Source: Antedon mediterranea | Taxonomy: Eukaryota > Echinodermata > Crinoidea > Comatulida > Antedonidae | Length of the DNA stretch: 64,000 nucleotides | Assembly: GCF_964355755.1 (NCBI RefSeq) | Contig: NC_092674.1 | Coordinates: 9,551,001 to 9,615,000 of the forward strand | Direction of reading: 5' to 3' | In this document: one piece after another, positions 14,401 to 29,400 of the stretch | How positions within the stretch are numbered: position 1 is the stretch's first letter | Layout of the letters: every line of letters starts with the position of its first letter | Translations under genes and position numbers: made by a program | The notes under the pieces: model-generated | The model's input: the letters and a program-made list of their open reading frames with translations, nothing else | Told to the model about the DNA's origin: nothing | Databases searched by the model: none

Positions 14401-17400
14401 ACAGAGCTCAACTCAAAAGAGCTCAACTCAACACAGCTCAACTCAACAGAGCTCAAGTGCACTTTTATATTTTTCATGTAAACTGCGCATTGCTTTTAGT
14501 CAGTTTTAGTTGCTCAGAGAACTTGTGTCGATACAGTTGTGTTCCATGTAAAGTGTAGCATAAGCATCGATCTAAAATGAGTATGATGTGTTGTTCCAGC
14601 AGTAAGCATCCATCTACTGTACAACAGGTTGGAAATATCACATGTTGGACCTTGGTGTACAGTACCAATTGAAAATCAAGAGCTACCAAATTAAGAAGCA
14701 AACTTTGTCATTCATACTGTAGATCCTTGTTATGAGCAGGGGCGGATCCAGGATTTTGAAATAGGGGTGGCGTAGCTTTTTGGCGTTCTAGGGCATTGTA
14801 AGTCGTTTAAAACGATTTACAAACAATTCATAATGTCATTTACCAAACACTCTGAAGCTCGCAAATTACGACATGTGGAACATGCAGCTGATACTTACCT
14901 AGGGTACCAAAGCAAGCTAACAACTTGCCTGTACTTTACATCTATATTTTTACAACGCGACGACGTTTTTCAGCTTTTATATAAGCATAAACTTGTCCTA
15001 GCCTAGGCCGGTATTATTTTCTTACACGTCTTCTTATACGTCACGTTAAAGCGGGTCGTCACAGAGTCTCATGCATATTAATGAAGCAAACTTGCTGAGA
15101 GTGTTTTCCACCACCACGCAACACATGCGACACGAGATTTATCGAAACTCCGAGCCATCGACTGACGATCATGTTTTTGACAATTAAAATCACGGCATAT
15201 TCAACGACCTGGTTTAAACGATCGTTTAAAAATTAGCGGTCCGGCTCGATCATCATTACATTATATTTAGTGATTTGAAAAAAACAAAACGCCCCTTTTG
15301 TCATCGCGATTTGTTTATGAGAATCATCGACGGAAAAGCAAATAAAACAACAAGGGTCATGAAATGCTGCATGCAGCATTGTTAATATTTTAATAGTAAT
15401 ATGTTTTAATAAAATATAGGCCTAACGGGATAATTTTCATAGGCACTACAGTCCTAGCCTTTGTTTTTATTGTATTTAATAAATTGGCGCGTAGTGTAGC
15501 ACTGACCATGTGACTTCATAAACTCTATTGATCGTCGGAGGTACGTACCGCTACTCTACAATACGGGAGTGACGATCACAATGATGCCGACCTGCTTAGT
15601 AAAACGCGACCAAGCACCACATGGCTTTTATCAACTTGCTCCTTTTAGTTTTACACTAAACTGTGAATGATCGTTGGTAACGCTAGAGATTGATAGTACA
15701 CAAAGGATGTTGACGTACATGCTTGGTGAAATGCGATCAAGCTGACGATGTGCTCCGACGTACTATTTTCACTATGAAAATGACCGTCGAAACGATACGT
15801 GTTTTTAAAATCTATTTAATTAAAAAAAAAAAAAAAAAATCTTCAAAAAATAGGGGGCGTACGCCCCACACGCTAGATCCGCCACTGATGATTATGATAA
15901 TTGGAGGTGTACTGTACAAAGAGAGGCCTTGTTATTTGAAAATGATAGGTGTGCTACAAATTGCACTCCTCAATACATTTAGGAATGCTGTACAGGTGTG
16001 CTATTTGTATTTTAGTGTGTAGAACTTAGAAGTTTACCAAATTTAAGCGTGTTGTAAATCGTGTGTTGGGTGAGTGATCCCACTCGCTCTCCTTAAAAGA
16101 CAAGGCCTGAAGACTTGCCAAGTCTCTTTGTCCTTTCTAACAATCTCGGAAGAACTACGAAGACTAAACTCTCCAGAATAGATTTATAAATCAAATGATT
16201 GAACCAGTTCATTTTGTGACCTCTTTCTTTCAGAATTCTCCTCTTTGTTAAATAAGCAAGCATATTTCACTCATACTTCTAGTAGGATGTTTTCTTTTCT
16301 CCTAAAATGTTTTATGAGGCAGGAGTTGTATTGAGACTCCGAAAGATTCATTCTGTGACAGCTGTGAAAAGATGTTTTTTTTTTTTTTTTACTAAGAATA
16401 TCTGATGTGTTGATATGTACCGGTTCAATAGGTTCCTGGAGAATTAATAAATTTTCCTATGTGGTGTGCAATATGTGCTATATATTAATGTGTGATGCAT
16501 AGTGCCAACTGCAAGCTTGTATTGTTGCCAGAATTTTAATATTGACCTTGTAACATGTAAAGGTTAATTATAATACCTTGCCAATGTTATTATGTTATCA
16601 AACTTATTACATTTAGCATGTTTAGTGTTTTTTTAAATCCATATTCAAGCGACAGCTATTATTAGGATAAAATGTTCATTAACATAACATTTCCAGAGTC
16701 ACCGTCAACCTGCTGCATTTCCTGGTGTGTTGGGGTACTATACAAGAGTTTTGAATATTACTAGGTATCCCAATGAAAAAATTCAGATTAATTTTTTTAC
16801 ATTTTCTTTCAGTTAACCATAAAGAACTTAATGTAATTAGCATTTTGCAATTTAAATGATTGAAATCCGATTACCCGTTCTAAAGTTATGGTTATTTAAA
16901 GTGGTAAAAAAATATACGATTTTTTGCCTAAAAATGGTGTTTTTTGCAGTTGAAATTGGAAGCATTTTTAAAAGGTTATAACTTTTACAATAATTAGTTA
17001 AAAGTTTTTGAATTTTGTTAAACCTATAGATATCACAGAGTTGTACAACTCTATTTTTTTTGGAGCCTCAACGAAACCTATTTTTTAAATTATTGGTCCG
17101 CAAAGTGGTAGGAAAGCATTTAACGCCCATTTTTGCTGGAATTCCCTAAAAAATGAAAAAACTGCAATTTTTCAATGATCTGTAACTTTTGAACTACTGT
17201 ACTAATTCATTTAATTTTTTTTGTACTTGTTAGAATGTAGTGTATATTTCATTAATAAATATATTTTAGATGTGTATATGAAAAAAAAAAAATTTTTTAA
17301 TGGTGAAATTTAAAATTATAAAAAAAAAAAATGAAAAAGTATGTTAAAAACGGTGTGTACTGTTTCCTTTCTTTTACACTAATTTTCGGTAAGTATAATT

Positions 17401-20400
17401 ATTAGAATATTTTAATATACTTTATATTTATAATTTCAATCATAAATACTATTATATATAACTTTTGAATACGTAAAACAAGATTTTAGGCCCATATGAT
17501 TATGACACCAAATCTAAGCCGGGCTGCTATAGTAAGATATGCTCTTTTTAAGGCAAACGCACAATATGGGTCAAAATAAACTCATTTAAAATAATCAATG
17601 TTAATTAAAACAATTAATTGTTTACCTGAATAGTATATATAACATTATAAAAATTGTTTTCTTTTCGTATTATTACGTTATTAAATTGAAATACGGAGCT
17701 AAAGTTTAGGCCAAGTCACGGCTTACTCGCGATCAGTAGTCGCTCCCGTTAAAGTATTTCGGTCGCAGTTAATGACTTTCGGCCGCCGTATACAGAGTCA
17801 AATGTAACGTTGGTAAATTAGCTTAATAAATTTCCTCGGTACATTTTAACCTAACGCATTTGCATTGTATACTTGCATAATAAATCTTCCGCACATTACA
17901 TCAATTTTAAGTTGTTAAATTAATGTGTAAAAACAGATATTCTACAACGGAAAAGGACATGTCAATCTCCGACATCGCTGCTGTCACACATCTCGCGTCG
18001 AGCCGGTCGAACTCGAGCGAGGAAAACTAAACAACGTGTTCAAAATATGGAACGTACCATTCGCTGATAGGGTGCATTAATGTATTTAACGGAAAACGCC
18101 ACAACAAACACGCGCGTATTTTAGAGTACAATATTTTACTCACTACAATATTCACCGGATAATAATGGTTGGATCTTTAAAATTTTGAACGGGATTTACG
18201 CCTCATGCACCATTTTAAAATGTAGTTCGCACAATTACCATGCACAATACGTTTGTAAACTATGTTTTATCGATTTCAATGTAGATTTAGCTATAATTTA
18301 ATACCAAAATCCATAATATTTTTCCATAAACGGTGAATCAAAATTGGATTTTTGTCACAAAAATTGACTTTTCGTTACGAAAAACCTATTTATAGAAGAC
18401 GATTTTCGTATCAAATTAAAGCTTATTTAAAGCCTGATAACATACAACAAAAATTAATCCGCTAGCTCCAATGGTAATCGTGCGATCGTGTTTTGAAAAC
18501 TGATGGGGATTTTCCATTGAGGTTTTCAACGCGCGGAAATCGGCTCGACGGGATTTTAGAACCGTTTTAAAATCGCATTTTCTCGGCAACTAATTCATTA
18601 ATTTTAATTATAAACACACTTATACATAGATTAAAACAAGTACTTTCAAACAATATAAATTTTGTAAGTATTAATTAAGATTGAATACGATTTATTTAAC
18701 ATCAAAGTCATACTACTTTTTCGAATTTCGTCAATATTTCAAAAGTGATACCCCTCTGTGCGCTTTCATTGGGATACCTAATATTACAGTTGTGCTCCAG
18801 TATTTACATATATTACATGTGTGACATGTCTTTCCAATCAGTGCATGTGTGGCATGTAATTCCAATTTTCTTTACATTTGTGACATGTCATCCCAATTCA
18901 TGTGTAACGTGTCATTCCAACCTATACATCCGTATGTGTTATGTGTGATTCCAATCCGTACACTTGTGGCATGCCATTCCAGTCAATACACATACACGTG
19001 TGGCATGTATTACCATTTCGTACATGTGTGATGTGTCATTCCAATCTTCTTTACAGGCGTCATTTGCGTGTCGTGTTATTCCAATTCATATGTGTGATGT
19101 GTCATTCCAATTCATAGGTTTGACGTGTCATACCAAATTATATGTGTGACGTGTCATTCCAAATTATATGTGCGATGTGTCATTTCAATCTGTACATAGT
19201 GTGACGTTTCATTCCAATCCGTACATAGTGTGACATGTCATTCCAATCCGTACATAGTGTGACGTGTCATTCCAATCCGTACATAGTGTGACATGACATT
19301 GAAATCCGTACATGCAGTACTGTAATGTTTTATTTCAATCCGTACATAGTGTGACGTGTCATTCCAATCCGTATATAGTGTGACGTGTCATTTCAATCCG
19401 TACATAGTGTGACGTGTCATTCCAATCTGTACATAGTGTGACATGTCATTCAAATCCATACATGCAGTACTGTAATGTTTCATTTCAATCCGTACGTAGT
19501 GTGACGTGTCATTCCAATTCGTATGGATATAGTGTAACGTGTCATTTCAATCCGTATATAGTGTGATGTGTCATTTCAATCCGTACATAATGTGACATGT
19601 CATTCTAATCCATACATAGTGTGACGTGTCATTCCATTGCTTTTTAACAATAGGAAGATATGTAATTTAATGTTGTGTTGACACAATTTTAATAGTTTTA
19701 TTAAACATTGTCTAGCCTAATTATTAATGAGTATAATGTGCATATAAAGTGTGTTAACATTGTTTTTGTTATAAAATTATTACTTTGGCTATTTTCCAAA
19801 AATGTATTAATATTCTTATACTGTACTTGTTTCACAAGATTGGCTAGGTTCATTCCTATTCAAATGGATGTATTAATGACAGTGGGTTTTGCTTTTTATG
19901 CCCATGCTCTCGGCTAATTTCCATACCAGTTGGCAACAACATTTATTGAGCATGCTCAGTTGTACAGTAACAATCAATTGATGTGTTTTGCATCTTCAAA
20001 TTTCTTAAAGATTTTATGTTAATATTTAAGAATCAAATCAAATTTCTTATTTATGCTAAAATTGGTGTTTAAAATAAATGAAATAAACTTGTGTTAATAT
20101 TGATACACTTGTTCAATAATAAAAATAACTAGACATGAAACTCGTCACTTTGACGAGTTAGTTATCCGCACCACGACAAACGCCACGTGCACGTCTTACG
20201 TTGGAATATTGCACACAGGTAAAGATTATGGCATTATGACAAGAACTGAAGAATATGATATGCTGTTAGTGCTGAATTCTGTCAATTTTGTGTCATATAG
20301 TATACATGCAAACAGTATAATCTGTATACATATTACATGCAGTGTAGAATAGGTGAAATTACGGGACCCGCCATTTATTCCAATTTTTAACATGGCGACG

Positions 20401-23400
20401 GTATCAAAATGAAACACTTAGATAGCAATTTCAGAAGGAAATTATCTCAGGAACAACATATTAACGTGTAGAAGAAATTTGAATACGTAAAATATAGATG
20501 CGCACCCTTTTAAATGTGATGAACTATTACGCAAAATATGAAAATACGACTTTTTTTATTCAACTGGCCATATGATGACGTCACAACATCCGATTGGCAA
20601 AATGTTTACATGAATTCGTATCTACAATCCAATAGCTTCCATAAAACGTTTTAATCGTGATTATCACATTTTATTCTTACGAGCTATTACAGATTAAAAT
20701 TTACTGTAAAGATGAAATTAATGACCCACGTAATTAAAATTGTTTGGCATGATGACGTCATAAAAATTAAAATATTTTTATCTCATGCTAAAGAAAGTTG
20801 ATTGACCTACACAATATATAAATGTAGGAGAAAAAGGAATACAGATAAGCGTGATGCGCTCCATTGAATGTGATGAGCAATAACGAAAGAGACAAAAATC
20901 CTATATTTTACATTCGTGTGGCCATACGATGACGTCACAATGTTTTTTTAGCCTTATCGATGCATGATCCGATATCTACAACTCATCAACTTCTAGATTT
21001 TGTAATAAAAATAAACGGTTCACGGTTTACTTTAGAAACTATGACTGTTTAAAAAAAGACATAATTTTGACGATTTTTTAAGCTTTTTCATAAAAAACGC
21101 GCATGAAATGTTTAATTCAACGTGTTCGTATGGCGTTATTTAAATTGGAAAAGGTCTAAATTGTTTTCAAAATTACTAGGAAAGGCTTGAAAAATATGAT
21201 TCAAGGGAAAAAAATATGTTTTTAACGCTACGTGCGCACCGCGTGCGTAAAAAATTGCGCGCCCGTGGGAATTTTTGACATGCTCAAAATGACAAGAAAC
21301 GCATAAAAAGTTGATTAGAAATTAATTTTGCGCATTTTGAAATTTTAAATGCGCGTGCGCGCGTAACTTCTTGTGAAACATGCCATTTTTAATCCGTAGA
21401 AAGTTTGCCCCTGATATGACTTAAATTTTGTCAAAGTGTCAATACTAAATGACTTTTAGTTTTTAATCTATGATCAATCATTGAAATTCATAAAATTGCG
21501 CGTAAGTTACGTTGCGCAACTATGACGTCATTCAAAAATAGGAGGTGCACAACTTCACGTAAATACCCATATGTTGTCAAAGTTATGAAATGTTATGTTT
21601 ACACATTTTAGAGAAACGCGATCCACAAAAAGGAAGGATGGAAAGAAGAATAATACAGAAAAAAACTGTTGATCTCATACAATAACAAGGAGTTATCCGC
21701 TTGGTATACCAAGCGGATAACTAACTAGATTTGGCAACATTTACTTAAAAAACCTGTGAAAATGTATTGTTCCTTTATCAATACAGTACTAATACTATAG
21801 AGAGATCCAGATGAATCTTTTCACTAAAGTTATGAAAATATGATTGACATGGTGAATTAACAAAATGCGGTTGAATGATCATGCTGAAAAGCTTTCATGG
21901 CTAAGTTTTATTATTATGAGAAAGATATTGGGAAAATTTGAAAATCATTGATGTTAAATTTTTTTTAGAGAATCGCTAAACAAAAATCTGTACTGCACAT
22001 AAAGAAAAGAAAGGTTTTGCACAATCACAATAGGTGATCTTTTAAATTGACCTAATTTATTATTCTTAAATAAAAATACTTGCATAACAACGGCACACAA
22101 ATAAACATGCTTTAACAACTTAACTGGCTTCTACCAATTATACTGGGCATTCCCAAAGCCAGGTTGAGGATCAAAAGGTACCAAATCATTTTTTTACAAT
22201 TAAAAACACATTCAGAATTTCCAGAAAATCATACAAAATTATGCATGCCCAATGGTGTCTGGTATTTGGAGAGTTGGCTATTTTCTATTTCATGATGTGT
22301 TGCAGGCCTTTTCTTTTGAGGTGAGCGAGTGTGATCACTAACCTAACACACGCCTAAACTGCCCCTGAGGAGTAAACAACACACGTAAATTTGGTAACCT
22401 TATACACACCAAAATACAAACGACACACCTACTGCACCCCTGAATGTATAAGAAGTGAAATTGGTAGCACACCTACAATTTTAAAAAGACAAGGCCTGGT
22501 TTTGCTTTCTGTTGCATTCTAAACAATTTATGTTGGATTTGAAAAGTGTGTGAAAATTTTGTGCTTTTCACTTTAAGTTTGTAACAAGATCTATATGTTG
22601 GCTTGTTTTACTGTCATTTGAACTATTCAGTAATCTATGTTTCATAAATTTATTCATGAGTAAGTCTACGGTTACTGTAAATTGTTTATATTTTGGAAAC
22701 TATAAATACATTCTGTTAGTGCTATAATGTTGGACCTGTTTGATAGGCTCAATGTCGAAAATGTTTAGTATTGTTTGATTTTATTTAAAACAGTCGGCGG
22801 CCTTTTTCTATTGAAAAATGAACAGTTTATGTTGAAACCTATTTTAAAAAAGATCATGTTGCAGCTAAAAATTGCTCAACAAAAATAAAACTGGTATTTA
22901 ACGATTGAGTTTGGAATTAATTTGGATTTATTCATCCCTATTTAAAATCTGTTCTTTTTATGAACACCTGTTTCTGTTGACAAAACCGAAGCAATACACG
23001 TCAAATCAAAGTGAATTGCACAGAGAAAGTTGAATGTTTTGTGCTGCCGAAATTTTACATTAAATTTCTTATAAAAAAATATTCAATTTTGAATTTGTCA
23101 TTATTGATGGAGTACATACTGTATTTTCAATTTCTTCTAAATGTTCCTAGTCTATTTCTCAGAGCTCAAGATTTAAACTGTTCATTCTAATGTAAGTCTT
23201 TTGATATAATTAAGCTCAATTTATAGCTTCTTCAATTTGATGATTTCTCTATCGGGGATGCAGCATGTGTTAATACAATACAATTTATCTGTTCTTAAGA
23301 TGTAAAATGCTGTGAGAGAAAATGCATGAATACATGGATTGATTTTGTGCAAGGTAGCGGATGTTGCTGAGACGCTCACCTACAGACCACATCATAATTA

Positions 23401-26400
23401 AGTAGTTTACTGTACCACTCTAATCTTGGTAATCTTCCAGTAATCTTGGTATTCTTCCAATGGCTTTCTTTTACTACTATCAAATGTGCATCCAAAGTCC
23501 TTAAAAAATTACTGGTATTGGTTCATCAATTAAATTTGTTTTTATTTTGCTGGTTGTCCTTAATATTAACCAAAGGTTACGTATATTGTTTAAGTGTTCA
23601 ACTTAAAGGCGTATATTACAAATATATGATAAAGATTAAAACTTGACCTAATGCCTTTATTCCTAGTATTCTTTCGATTTCTCCGCCTGGACTGATTTGG
23701 CAAGGTTTCAGATGAGATCTTTTTAAGATGACCTGTTTTGTGCAATTGTCACTATCCTGATATAAATGCTTGCTATTATTTAAAGTGGTATAAGCACAAG
23801 CTAACTTGCTTTAAATACTAAAAAAATGCATGATTCCATTTTTTGTCTGGATTATACAATGAATGAATTCATTTTTTGTGCATCAAGCAGACTAATACTA
23901 AGCTTTAGAAAGCAGTATATTTTCTGCCACAATGGAAAAAAGCTTTATTTCATTTGAGTTGACCTACTTTTTTTTATTATTTAATACAATGTTTATCATC
24001 TCCCAACATGCACAAACTATTGTGATATTTGCCATTAATAACTGAATTACTTCCCTGATGTATTGACCATCCCTTCCCATCTTCCCTTCTTCTTCGTAAT
24101 ATGTTAATACAATTTCTAATACAGTTCCTTATATAGTATAAAATATTAACCAGGTTTAAGTAAATCTTTGCACTTAATATTCTTTTTAGCCTCTGGGTCT
24201 ATTCCCTCCCCCTACTTTGTCTGATTTCACCCCAGGTATTGCCTTTTGGTCTTTACAGTACGTAGGCCTCTTTAGCCAGTTCAGATGAGTTTTTACAAGA
24301 AATGCTTACAAACATTTATTCCCTGAACCCAGCCCAATTCATAGGATCTACAGTGTAAGTAATCGTACTACGCTTAAAATACAATAGAACCTTAATAAGG
24401 GAACACCTTTGGGAATTAGGGAAGTGTCCCCTTAATACTGATGACCCCTTAATAGCGATGACCCAAAGGGTTGGTTTTATTGTACAGTATATCGTTTTAC
24501 TTGAACTAACCTTTTTCCGTATGTCTCCGGTTTGTTCAGTGATACAATAAACACAATTTGTAAAAAATTTTTATTTATTTTTTTTTTTTTTTTTGTTCCA
24601 TAAAAAGCATACTGTATTTTGTGGAGAAAGTTATTAATTATTGTTAATTGTTAATTGCAGTAAAAAAGGTGTATTTTTAAATGTGGATATTTTGAAATCT
24701 CAAGTGAGTTTTCCAGCAAGTGCTTATTTCGGAAGCGCGGTATAGTAACATCTGCACTCCTTAATCCACGACCCATTGTTTAGTTATTTATTTAGTATTT
24801 AGCCTGTTTAACCATTCTGTTATCTTGGATAGGCTATTCTGCCAAGTGTACTGTAAGTGATCTAATAGAATCTAATATTGATTAATTGGACTTGTACAGC
24901 AAGTAGACGCATTCTTATAAGTATTGGTTCAGTGTGAATACTTTACATAACAATGGGAAATGTGTAATTAACAATGAATACATTATTAATAAGGTTTGTT
25001 TAAGTACCCCATATTGGTTTTAAAACAATTCCCTGCCAAGTATTATGTTCCCAATGGAAAATAGGAACGTTCCATTTACATTTTAGGTAATAATAATATA
25101 AAGAATAATAATACTCAACTACAGTGCACACTTCCTGTTTAATTTGAAATTTGAGAGGAGGAAATATGAAAGCTTATAATGTCCATATTTATACTGACAA
25201 AAATGATTTCTGTCTGTTTAATTTTGTAACTGCAAAGTCTCAATCACTACCGTATATCATTATGACCTTGTGTAGGCCTACATTATAAAATTATATTTCC
25301 ATGTTGTTTTGTGATGGTACAGTAGTAACGAACAAAGTCTCAACACTGTAATTATGATTTAATATGACCTTGTGTATGATATGTCTAAAAGTCTGTAAAG
25401 TAATTCCAAACAAACCTTAAAGTAGGTATCCCAATGTAAAAATTCAAATTAATGATGGTACTTTTTCTTTCAGTTAATCAGAAGGAACTTACTGAACATA
25501 AACTTTTGCAATTTAAATGATTGAAATCGGATTATCCATTCAAAAGTTATGGTCCGTTAAAGTGCCCAAAAAACAGTGATTTTTGCTTGAAAAATGGCAC
25601 TTTTTCTAATTATATTTGAACCCATTTTTGAAGGGTTATAACTTTTATACTAATAATTTTAAAGTTCTTATTTTTTCCAAACCCATAGATACAACAGAGT
25701 TGTACAAGAAAAAATTTTTTTTGGGTGTCCTCGACATTTTTTTTTTTAGATATCGCCCTACAAAATTCGTCCGAGGGCTTTTTACGCGTGATTTTCCCAA
25801 TGTCTCAAAAATGCCCAAAAAGTTCCTGTCTTTAAATGATTCATAACTTTTGAACCAATGTGTGAATTAACTTCTTTTTTTTTGCATTGCATAAAATGTA
25901 ATATGTATTTTAGTAAGGTTTATTTATATTGACAGGTAGGTAATTCTGAAATACAACATAAAATATTGTTAAAAAATGTTAAAATGTGAAAAAAAAAATA
26001 TTGCGTTAAAAAACTGTGTGGGTATTGTTTCTTTTCATTAAATATTATTTTTCGTAAGTATAAATTTTTTTAATAATTCTAGTATTTAAAGTTATATTTA
26101 TAATCATATATTATTTAAATTGATTTTCGAACCGCCAAAAATAAGAATTAAGCCCGTGCTTATTATGTGTTCGATTCCATTTGGAGCGCCGGGCCGAACG
26201 TAGACTCGGCCGCGCCTACTACAAAAGTTAAGATAGGCCCCTACAGCTAGCTAATTAAGGTCTAAATAAAAGCCTGACGCTAAATTCTGCCTAAGAAATA
26301 TCGGGAAGAAATTTTTTATTTAACAAAGTAATTACCTCAATGGTATAATTGTAGCATGTTTAATTTTATTTCCCTTTCGATTATTCTAACCGAAAGTTGC

Positions 26401-29400
26401 ACTTTGAATTGAAATATACGGAATAAAATTTAGGCCTAGAAACAGCGTAGACATACAACGGCAACACAGGCCAAAGCGCGTTTCGGCCGCCTACATAGAA
26501 TGGCTTACGGCCGCTGCATAGCAAAATCAAAGCTTCTTAAATTTCTTCGGTACATTTCTTCCTAACGTACTTGCTTTATATAGTAGATTTATAAATATTC
26601 CACTTATTAAATAATTTAATAAATCGGTAAAATTGACGTTTCGAAGCAAATATTCCATGAGAGGCGACATTTTTCGACATGCCTCGTGTGCGGCGAAGAC
26701 TAGTTCAGAAAATGGAACAGTCCACTGCAGGGGTTATCCAATCATTAATTAACGCGCTAATACATGCATACCATGCACATTGTCTGGGCGACGATAATTT
26801 AGTAATAAGCGGAGAACTGAATCCCCCCCGTAAGGAAAATGGTAAACACTGATATTTATGGTAGGGATTATTTTTTTCAGTGGTTGGTCTTGTTGGCCTC
26901 TTCGCACGAGGTCCACGCAAAGTCAAATAAAACGATGTGGTTTATCAAACAGAAATATAAATTAGCTTCAATTCAATACTAAATTAGCCAGATTTTGATA
27001 ATGAGAAAGACTAAAAAATTCAATTTTTATCGTTAAAATTGACATTTGAGGCGGATGTACATAATAATAATAACCGATTTACATATCAAAATAAAGAGTA
27101 TTTAAAGCCTGATAACATGCAACAAAAATTACTCCACCACCTATTATGGACCTCGTGCGATCGTGTTTTGAAAATGGGTAGGTGTTTTCCAAAGTTATTT
27201 TTAGCGCGCGGATTTCGGCTCGCCGGCTTTTGTACCTCATTTTTAACTCGCGTTTTCTATTAAAATATTTAATAAACATAGATTAAAAATATATGAAAAT
27301 AATCCCTTAAACAAGATCTTTCCAGACATTTAATTTTTATTCACATGTGTATATCAGAAATAGTATATTTTTAACTTCAAAGACACGTCACTTTTTGAAA
27401 TTTCACGAACGTGTTAAAATCGCGGTAACGAAAATCCGCTTCATTGGGATACCTACTTAAAGCACAGTTTCCATACATTGTTCTTAAGGATGTTTGTATA
27501 GTTAACTAATTATCTGTTAGTATCCGATATAATTCAATTTGTGTTATGAATTTGATGATGCGGAAGAAATGTTGCGTTGGTAACATTAAGTTCCATCTGA
27601 AATGTCAAGTCTCCATTTAAGACAGTCTTTGAGTACGCATCTTTAATGTGCTAACTGTACAGTACGGTAGCTGTTACGATGGTAGTAACAAACACATTAT
27701 ACAGACTTGAAAAATTGACGAAAGTTCCAAATTTGGACTCCAAAATTAAGAAATAAAAATATTTTACAAAAATTCTATATTGCTAAAAGCTTGACTAACC
27801 CCAATTTTTTTTTCAAAGGGAAAAATCACTGACTGGTCATCATTGACATTTTTTTCTTCAATTTTTGGCCCAGTAGTACTGTAGGTCAGGTCTGCTGTCT
27901 TGGTTTTGTTTGTACATGATCTTACAGTATGTACACTTCCAGTTTCATTCTAAGCCTAGTTTATATTATGACATTATCATGTAAATTTAACATTTAAACA
28001 TGCTGTAATGTCTACTTATATAGAGGTTCTCTGAATGTCAAAAAACAAGACATGATTTAGACTGGAATCTTTAGTTTTCCTGTTTTTCTTCATTTTAACA
28101 CACCTATACTATCTCTAACAAACATAATTTTAACATGATTATTACCATTGTCATTTGGATATTATGTTAACCAAGATTTCAAACTATCACGGACGCCAGT
28201 AACTCGTTATTATATAAAGTCAATCTATAATTGGTTTATGTTACAAGTTGGTTACCTAAATTCCTTCGCATGTCTTGGTAAATTACATTAAATGCGTTTT
28301 AAAGATATTAGTTGACCGTATTTTAGGTCAGGAATTCTATGTGTTAATTTCTTTTGCGTCATTTACTACATTGAGAACATCAAGCATTCTGGTGTGTCTT
28401 ACACATTTATTTGTTGATAATATGCTTCAGAGATAAAGTGATTCCTAGATAATTATGTGCAGTACAGTAGACCTATTAAGGGGACATCTAGAATAGCCAA
28501 TCACATTTTCAAAAATAAGTAGCTATACAGTAATCTCTGTAAACTATTCAAAATATTTGCAGAGTGAGAAACAATTTATATCGTAAAAACGATATCTCTT
28601 TAAAAAGTCATTACCACGCTGATGCTGTATCATATTGTGTAGGCTTGATATATTGTTGTCTAATTAACATTAGTATACACTAATGTTTAATATTGTGTGC
28701 AATTGACATTGTGAATTTTGTATGAAACATTTTCCTTAATCGACTATAAGTGCAGTAAATCATGATTTATAAAGTGTAAATAAATTTTATGGCATCCTTG
28801 GAAAATATTTGTTGAAACCTATTAAATACAATAACTTTATTCCATGGGTTTGCTTTATTTTTTAAGGAAGATTAAAAATTTGATTATTTAAATTAGGTTT
28901 TTCTTGTAATTATATTTTTCAAATACCAAAAAAAGACCAGACAATTTTATTTAAAAGTTTGTTTTTGTTTTATGTAATTTTTTTAAAGCAGAAACATGCC
29001 AAATAAACACATAACATTTCCCAATTGTTTACTGTATATTATACTATAGCAAACCGTTTTATCTTTATTTAAATTTATTTCAAAAGGTTCCTGAATAATT
29101 GGAAAATGCTAATTAATTTGAAATATGAGATTGTATTTTGATGAATTATTGTGGTTGCTTTGGTTAAATTGATCCTAATATAATAATAATCTCCATATGT
29201 CATGCAGGTGCCTAATAATAATGACTTAGTAAAGATCAGAATGTGCGATACTGAATCTTATCTGATTATGTCTGCAGCGAGTGACCAATTATTAGAAGAT
29301 GCTTTACTAAATGCATTTCAATTTTTGTAAAAGTCTTAATGGACCGTCACTCAGAATTTCAGTATAAGTATGTCATAAAATCTTCCTGCGCTCGTTTTAT

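Noticed and set aside
14729-15895. 8-bp target duplication of the CAGGGGCGGATCC element
   Set aside because: The flanks GTTATGAG and ATGATTAT do not match when placed next to the ends.
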